A stretch of 30,018 nucleotides of DNA. Source: Deltaproteobacteria bacterium (lineage in GTDB: Bacteria; Desulfobacterota; Dissulfuribacteria; Dissulfuribacterales; QOAL01). The translations under genes were made by a program, and so were the position numbers. Numbering within the stretch: the first letter of the stretch is position 1; each line of letters opens with the position of its first letter. Positions 25,170 through 30,018 of the stretch are shown piece after piece. Where the stretch lies: NCBI GenBank assembly GCA_026988585.1, contig JALSKY010000309.1:1-30018 (forward strand). The letters run 5' to 3'. A model generated the notes under the pieces. That model had not been told where the DNA came from, did not search any database, and saw only the letters and a program-made list of their open reading frames with translations.

Positions 25170-27701
25170 ATGATAAAATTTTTTGAGTTAATAGACAGGG
25201 GCCGTGATCAAAAAGATGACAGGGTGGTTCCCAAGCCCCTTGACCTTCCTCTTATCATAGGCGGTGGAGCAGGCAGCAACATAGCTATTGCCGGTCTGCC
25301 TGACAGGACCTTGCTCATAGATGAATATCAGGGACACCTGTTTCTGCAGCCCCTTGTAACCGATCCTCCAATCCTGCACAACAATCGGAAGATCTCCGCT
25401 TCTGTCTGGCTCAAGTCTGGCGATACTGTTCGGATTGATGATACTCTCCTGGAATTTGAAATATCCGGAGAGCTTCTCACTATAAAAACAGGAACCTACC
25501 ATGATGCCATGCCCTCCCTTCCGCCCCGTAACCCTCCTGAGCCTGAAGGAGACAAAATGGTCGGGACCGGCACGCCCCCTTCCCTTCCCTATGAAGATCA
25601 TAACCTTTATGAGAGCAAAAGACTGCCCCTCTATCAAAAGATAGCCCTGCCCATTCTGTTCATACTTCTTCTCTGTGCCGGGTACCTGCTCATGGCTGTA
25701 GTTACGGAGATCTCCATTATGCCGGAACCTGATTCCATCCAGCTCCTGGGTAACTTACCCGCTATCTCTCTTGGTCTTCAAAATCAACAGGTAAAGGGAG
25801 ACGCTTCCGGCAAGGATTCTCCTGTTTCTGTTTACAGGTTTATGGCAATGCCAGGGGATTATATCCTTATGGCAAAAAAGGAGGGATACCATCCCCTTGA
25901 GCAGAAGATCACCATTGCCTCCTCTTCTGATCACCCTCTGTTCAAGCTTGACCCTCTGCCCGGTATCCTGCAGATCACTTCAGAGCCTGATGGAGCAGAG
26001 GTATTTTTGGATGGCAATCCTGTGGGCAGAACGCCCCTGAAGTCCCTGACCGTTAAACAGGGCTCACATGAGATGGAGATCAGCCTTTATAACTACAGGC
26101 CTGTCAAACGATCTGTAGTGGTAGAGGGATTTGGAAAGTGGGATCAGATTCATTTCAAACTGGAACCCGCTTGGGGAGTGGTGAAGCTCCAGTCTGTTCC
26201 TCCTGGTGCTGCAATTTTTCTGGATGGGGTGGAACAGGATGAAAAGACCCCTGCAGAGCTAAGGATTCCTGAAGGAGTTCACACCATCTCTCTGATGCTC
26301 CAGGGATATCGAAAGGCAGAAATTCCCTTGACAGTGGTGGCCGGGCAGATCCATGAGATCACCCCGGTTACACTTCAACCTGCCCCTGCCATTCTCAACC
26401 TGCGCACGGTTCCGGCTGGAGCCCTCATATCGGTGGACTCTGTTTATTCAGGCAAATCACCTGTAAGAATAGAGCTTGATCCTGGCAGGAGCCATAAACT
26501 TACTGCACTGCTGCCAGGCTATGCTGCACATACAGTGGTAATTCAACCTGGTGAACCAGGTCAGCAGAAAAATCTGGAGATCAGGCTTAAACCAAAATAT
26601 GCAAAACTCTTCATCAAGCTCTTTCCGGAGAAGGCCTCCCTGTTCCTGAATGGCAAGGTGCAGAAGAGGAGTTCCGGCTGGTTTACTCTGCTTGCCAAGC
26701 CCCATACAGTTGAGGCCAGGGCTCCCGGTTATCTTACTAAAAAGATCACAGTAGATCTCTCTACTGCTCATGAGCAGAGGATTGATCTGCGGTTAAGGAG
26801 ACAGGGTCAGCGGAAAAAAACAGACGAAGGGTCCCAGGCAAAAGGAAAAGAGACGGCAACCATGAAACTGCTTTATCCAAAGAGCTTTCTGATGGGATCC
26901 TCCCGCAGGGAACAGGGACGGAGAACCAATGAGATTCAGCACAAGGTACTCATGTCCAGGCCATTTCTCATAGGAGTCAGAGAGGTCACCAACGGTGAGT
27001 TTCGCAGATTCAGGCCGTCTCACTCATCGGGAAGTTTCATGGGACGCTCGCTGGATGGCGACAACCAACCTGTGATAAATGTAAGCTGGGATCTTGCTGC
27101 AAGGTACTGCAATTGGCTTTCTGATCAGGCAGGGCTTCCCAGATTTTATCTTGAAAAGGGTGGCAGAATGGTGCCGGTTTCAGTTCCCAACACCGGATAC
27201 CGTCTTCCTACTGAGGCTGAATGGGCCTATGCAGCCAGGATGGCCGGCAGAGTTTCCGCGGCCAAATATGCATGGTCCGGTTCATTCCCCCCGCCTGACA
27301 GGGCGGGCAATTTTGCTGATGAATCAGCAAGGAATATCCTCTCTTCAGTGATCGCTGGTTATAATGATTCATATCCTGTCTCCTCGCCTGCAGGGAGCTT
27401 CCGGCCTGATCCTGCAGGGCTCTATGACATTGGAGGCAATGTTTCCGAGTGGTGCAATGATTATTACTCTCCTGTTCCGCAATCAGCACAGAAAAGCGAT
27501 CCCATGGGACCTGCCACCGGTACCCACAGGGTGGTCAGGGGAGCCAACTGGAGGAGCAGCACCATTACAGAACTGAGGCTCAGTTATCGGGGATACAGCC
27601 GAAAACCATCAGATACCATCGGGTTCAGGGTTGCAAGATATCCAAATATCCAAGATAAGAGAACAAGATTGGTCATCAAACAGGTAACCAAAGGTCTCTA
27701 A
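25170..27701 (+). CDS. FHA-TM-PEGA(x4)-FGE-fold protein, catalytically degenerate
   Basis: 843 residues. Residues 1-115 form an FHA-like cytosolic domain (PLIIGGGAGSNIAI, LKSGDTVRIDDTLLEF); 155-178 is a transmembrane helix; 183-262 is a beta region; four PEGA-like repeats follow at about 265-332, 336-403, 406-474 and 476-541, each with the pattern proline-glycine-alanine-x-hydrophobic-x-D and a late GY or NY. Residues 563-824 have the formylglycine-generating-enzyme (SUMF1) fold: TGYRLPTEAEWAYAAR (675-690), GGNVSEWCNDYY (755-766), HRVVRGANW (786-794), IGFRVARY (817-824). The FGE catalytic cysteines are missing, with Ser796 and Glu801 at those places, so a binding role is more likely than sulfatase maturation. 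The layout places FHA inside and PEGA plus FGE domains in the periplasm, suiting signal relay across the membrane. Confidence 0.85.
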   Translation: MIKFFELIDRGRDQKDDRVVPKPLDLPLIIGGGAGSNIAIAGLPDRTLLIDEYQGHLFLQPLVTDPPILHNNRKISASVWLKSGDTVRIDDTLLEFEISGELLTIKTGTYHDAMPSLPPRNPPEPEGDKMVGTGTPPSLPYEDHNLYESKRLPLYQKIALPILFILLLCAGYLLMAVVTEISIMPEPDSIQLLGNLPAISLGLQNQQVKGDASGKDSPVSVYRFMAMPGDYILMAKKEGYHPLEQKITIASSSDHPLFKLDPLPGILQITSEPDGAEVFLDGNPVGRTPLKSLTVKQGSHEMEISLYNYRPVKRSVVVEGFGKWDQIHFKLEPAWGVVKLQSVPPGAAIFLDGVEQDEKTPAELRIPEGVHTISLMLQGYRKAEIPLTVVAGQIHEITPVTLQPAPAILNLRTVPAGALISVDSVYSGKSPVRIELDPGRSHKLTALLPGYAAHTVVIQPGEPGQQKNLEIRLKPKYAKLFIKLFPEKASLFLNGKVQKRSSGWFTLLAKPHTVEARAPGYLTKKITVDLSTAHEQRIDLRLRRQGQRKKTDEGSQAKGKETATMKLLYPKSFLMGSSRREQGRRTNEIQHKVLMSRPFLIGVREVTNGEFRRFRPSHSSGSFMGRSLDGDNQPVINVSWDLAARYCNWLSDQAGLPRFYLEKGGRMVPVSVPNTGYRLPTEAEWAYAARMAGRVSAAKYAWSGSFPPPDRAGNFADESARNILSSVIAGYNDSYPVSSPAGSFRPDPAGLYDIGGNVSEWCNDYYSPVPQSAQKSDPMGPATGTHRVVRGANWRSSTITELRLSYRGYSRKPSDTIGFRVARYPNIQDKRTRLVIKQVTKGL

Positions 27702-27727
27702 ATAACAGATGGGAGGATAGGTGGGCG

Positions 27728-28000
27728 ATGAATGGATGGAGATTACCCTTTCTATCGGTTTTGATTGCTGCAGGCTTATGGCTTTTTACCGCTGTCACCA
27801 GCCCTGCATCGGCAGAGCCTCGGGAGCATCTAAACGAAATGGAGAAACAGATAGATGTTTTTCATGAGAAAAAGGCGGGCAATGACCTGAAACCGCCCTC
27901 TGCATACGGCTCCAACCAGGCTGGTCATGGGTCATCACCCCGGCCTGAGACCTCCATGATCGACGCTGACAAGGCAGTAGCCTTTCCTGTTGATATCTGA
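27728..28000 (+). CDS. Small secreted protein, 90 aa
   Basis: ATG 27728 follows GGAGG (27712-27716) by 11 bases. A clear signal peptide (1-29, LPFLSVLIAAGLWLFTAVTSPASA) with a likely cut after ASA leaves about 60 polar, Pro/Gly/Lys-rich residues without Cys or a recognisable domain. It lies 26 bases after the FGE-fold gene and 23 before the HD-GYP gene, so it belongs to the operon. Function unknown; short length lowers confidence slightly. Confidence 0.65.
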   Translation: MNGWRLPFLSVLIAAGLWLFTAVTSPASAEPREHLNEMEKQIDVFHEKKAGNDLKPPSAYGSNQAGHGSSPRPETSMIDADKAVAFPVDI

Positions 28001-28023
28001 TCTGCCACGAGGAAAACGGGAGA

Positions 28024-28860
28024 ATGAAACCACATTACAGGATCACCTTGATCTATTTGATAGTTGGCTTCCTGTGGATATTCTTTTCGGACAACCTCGT
28101 CCACAATCTGTTCTTTTTCGACAACGACACCATGACCATGGCTCAACATCTAAAGGGTTTTTTCTTTGTGGCATTTACCGGTACCCTGCTGTTTTTTCTG
28201 ATCAGAAGGGATTTCAACAGGCTAATCCGGGCCAAAGAGAGGCTCATAGAGAGCTACAACCAAACCATGCAGGGATGGATACGTGTCATGGATATGCGTC
28301 ACAAGGAGACAAAGGATCATACCAGACGGGTCACAGAGATGACACTTTCCCTTGCCAAACGGTTCGGCATTACTGACTACAAGGAACTGGAAAACATGGA
28401 GCGCGGGTGCCTGCTTCACGATATGGGAAAGATAGGAATCCCGGATTCAATCCTGCTGAAGAGTGGCAAGCTCACCAGTGAAGAGTGGAAACAGATGAAA
28501 AAGCATCCTGAGATCGCCTATGAGATAATGAAAAAGATCGATTTCCTCATCCCATCAATAGATATCCCTTACTGCCATCATGAAAAATGGGATGGCACCG
28601 GCTATCCACGGGGGCTAAGGAGAGAGAATATCCCCCTGCATGCCAGAATCTTTGCCATAGTTGATGTATGGGATGCACTTACAAACACACGGCTGTACAA
28701 GCCAGCCTGGGACGAGGACAGGGTGTTGCAACTGTTTCGCCAGGAGGCAGGACACCATTTTGATCCTGAAGTGGTTGAGCTATTTATCCGCCATTATGAG
28801 GATTTGAAGAGAGAAGTTGCAATCTCCAACAGAAGGGAGTGGGAAGATAACAATGAATAA
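28024..28860 (+). CDS. Membrane HD-GYP domain protein, probable c-di-GMP phosphodiesterase
   Basis: 278 residues. Two N-terminal membrane helices (about 5-24, of the YLIVGFLWIFFSD type found in many sensor proteins, and 44-61) flank a short periplasmic loop. The cytosolic HD-GYP domain has all hallmark motifs: KDHTRRVTEMTLSLAK (97-112), HDMGKIGIPDSIL (132-144), KKHPEIAYEIM (159-169), HHEKWDGTGYPRGL (185-198) and VDVWDALTNTRLYKPAW (213-229). Such proteins hydrolyse c-di-GMP to GMP or pGpG using a bimetal site. The gene is inside the envelope operon and overlaps the start of the channel gene, suggesting that second-messenger turnover controls this machine. All expected metal ligands appear intact. 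Confidence 0.9.
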   Translation: MKPHYRITLIYLIVGFLWIFFSDNLVHNLFFFDNDTMTMAQHLKGFFFVAFTGTLLFFLIRRDFNRLIRAKERLIESYNQTMQGWIRVMDMRHKETKDHTRRVTEMTLSLAKRFGITDYKELENMERGCLLHDMGKIGIPDSILLKSGKLTSEEWKQMKKHPEIAYEIMKKIDFLIPSIDIPYCHHEKWDGTGYPRGLRRENIPLHARIFAIVDVWDALTNTRLYKPAWDEDRVLQLFRQEAGHHFDPEVVELFIRHYEDLKREVAISNRREWEDNNE

Positions 28861-29662
28861 TAACCGTATTCCAATAGAGCCCATATATCAGATAATATCC
28901 CTGCTTATCTCCTTCATCATAGTCCATGCAACGTATGTAACGGTTATAAGGCCTGCTGCGAAGGAGTTTATGGCCCAACAGGTGGAGCTTGCAGAACAGG
29001 ACCCCAACTACCAGGAGGAGAGAAACTTTTACGTTGTGCTCAAAGATTATGAACAGGAGGCATGTATAGTGTTGATGCTCTGGGCAATTGCAATTATTGG
29101 GTACAAAGGGATAACCACCTGGAGGCAGCAGCAGCTCCTCTCCCATAATCTCCTGAAGCTGCCTGATGGCCTGCCACTTGGCCCTGAAGATATACCTGAG
29201 CTAAAAAAACGCCTTGCCCACCTTCCGGACAGATCCAGATCATTACTCCTCCCCAGGGCCCTGGCTGCGGCCATTCACAGATTTGGAGCCACGCGGAATG
29301 TCCAGGATGCCGCCACTGCTGTAAAGGACCTCTGCGATGTAGAGGCGGAACGGCAGGAGACTGAACTTTCCATTATCAAATATATTGCATGGGCTATCCC
29401 ATCAGTGGGATTTATCGGAACGGTCAGAGGTATTGGTGCAGCCCTGGCCCAGGCGCACAAGGCAGTAGAAGGGGATATTACAGGTGTAACCAACAGTCTT
29501 GGTGTGGCCTTCAACTCCACGTTTATCGCCCTTATCCTCTCCATTGTTTTGATGTTTCTTATCCATCAGCTTCAGGCAATGCAGGATAAACTGGTTCTGG
29601 ACACGGAAGAGTATTGCGATGGCCATCTTATCTCCAGGCTCAGATCAGGGCCGCCGGCATGA
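28853..29662 (+). CDS. MotA/TolQ/ExbB-family proton channel protein
   Basis: 269 residues from ATG 28853, which overlaps the HD-GYP stop and follows AGGGAG (28834-28839); a TTG at 28817 would add 12 unlikely residues. Transmembrane helices lie near 12-32, 70-88, 175-200 and 214-240, with a cytosolic segment (89-174) between the second and third. The last two carry the family signature AIPSVGFIGTVRGIGAALAQA and LGVAFNSTFIALILSIVLM. These proteins form a pentameric ring around an ExbD/MotB-type dimer and convert proton or sodium flow into rotation or pulling. The downstream gene fits as the partner. The sequence looks closer to ZorA/TolQ-like members than to flagellar MotA. Confidence 0.87.
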   Translation: MNNNRIPIEPIYQIISLLISFIIVHATYVTVIRPAAKEFMAQQVELAEQDPNYQEERNFYVVLKDYEQEACIVLMLWAIAIIGYKGITTWRQQQLLSHNLLKLPDGLPLGPEDIPELKKRLAHLPDRSRSLLLPRALAAAIHRFGATRNVQDAATAVKDLCDVEAERQETELSIIKYIAWAIPSVGFIGTVRGIGAALAQAHKAVEGDITGVTNSLGVAFNSTFIALILSIVLMFLIHQLQAMQDKLVLDTEEYCDGHLISRLRSGPPA

Positions 29663-29737
29663 TGCAACAGACTGCTCGAAATGTGGGGTATCGCGTAACC
29701 TTCAGGCCTGACGTAAACCCTGTGAATGAGGGAGGTC

Positions 29738-30018
29738 ATGGCTGGTAGAAAGACACGCACTACCCTTGCCACCTTCAACCTCTCCTTTCTGGACATCATG
29801 TTCTGTGGGTTTGGTGCTGTCGTACTCCTTGTGCTCCTGGTCAACAGTCTGATGATACAGGCGAGAAAGGAGAAGCATCAAGACATCAGGCAACGGGCAG
29901 AGTTTCTTCAGCAGGAAGTGGATGCACAGGAGAAAATCCTCTCTGATCTCAAAACCCGCTACAAAAACCTTCTCAAAGAGCGAGAAGCTGCCGGGATCAA
30001 GCTCTCCAGGATCGAAGC
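29738..30018 (+). CDS. ExbD/MotB-like channel partner, N-terminal part (runs off window)
   Basis: From ATG 29738 (or ATG 29726, four codons earlier) the frame is open to the right edge for 93 codons. Residues 14-40 form one membrane helix beginning NLSFLDIMFCGFGAVVLL; Asp19 at its start is in the place of the proton-carrying Asp of ExbD (LIDVMLVLLI) and MotB. A long charged coiled coil follows (43 to the edge), which in related stators links the membrane part to a periplasmic domain. GAGGGAGG lies directly before 29738 but only 2 bases away. What the C-terminal domain is (OmpA-like, ExbD-like or other) cannot be seen. Confidence 0.8.
   Translation, partial: MAGRKTRTTLATFNLSFLDIMFCGFGAVVLLVLLVNSLMIQARKEKHQDIRQRAEFLQQEVDAQEKILSDLKTRYKNLLKEREAAGIKLSRIE

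Noticed and set aside
25170..27701. Active sulfatase-modifying (formylglycine-generating) enzyme
   Set aside because: Both catalytic cysteines are replaced, and no sulfatase gene is in the window.
28853..30018. Zorya-type anti-phage defence (ZorA/ZorB)
   Set aside because: The channel pair is similar in outline, but no ZorC, ZorD or ZorE gene is visible and the partner's C-terminal domain is cut off. The upstream genes do not belong to Zorya.

Overview
The window looks like chromosomal DNA of a Gram-negative anaerobe of the Desulfobacterota (former Deltaproteobacteria). This is inferred from gene content: a periplasmic multiheme cytochrome c, LarB, a FapA-type DUF342 protein, a TIGR03960-like radical SAM protein, a homocitrate-synthase-type aldolase fused to a Cache sensor, an HD-GYP protein, lipoproteins, and a cytochrome reading frame apparently read through an in-frame UGA as selenocysteine. 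Base composition looks moderate and even. I see no insertion sequence, phage gene, integrase or CRISPR array.

Layout. 1-380 (-): a CBS-pair protein cut by the left edge. 698-823 (+): a tiny very basic protein. 829-2283 (-): larB behind a coiled-coil protein of unknown function. 2493-7006 (+): a tight run with an APH-like/P-loop kinase fusion followed by bioF, an alpha/beta hydrolase of the pimeloyl-ACP esterase type, and bioC, together a pimelate-branch biotin module. 7025-16623 (-): hisS, aspS, the aldolase-Cache fusion, a radical SAM protein, a FapA-like protein and nfo, closely packed and mostly in one direction. 17011-18375 (+): a five-heme cytochrome with an in-frame TGA at codon 323 and a plausible SECIS hairpin behind it. 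18441-18528: two back-to-back terminators. 18550-20466 (-): adk and a tRNA-dihydrouridine synthase. 20751-20826 (+): tRNA-Glu(CUC) with its own promoter.

20957-30018 (+) is the least explained part: one long operon starting from a good promoter and running off the right edge. It encodes a secreted Gly-rich protein, a lipoprotein, a membrane-anchored TPR/PEGA protein, an FHA-TM-PEGA(x4)-FGE-fold protein lacking the FGE catalytic cysteines, a small secreted protein, a membrane HD-GYP phosphodiesterase, a MotA/TolQ/ExbB-type channel and the start of its ExbD/MotB-like partner. Together these suggest a proton-driven, c-di-GMP-linked cell-envelope machine of unknown function.

The two observations most worth follow-up are the candidate selenocysteine multiheme cytochrome and this envelope operon.
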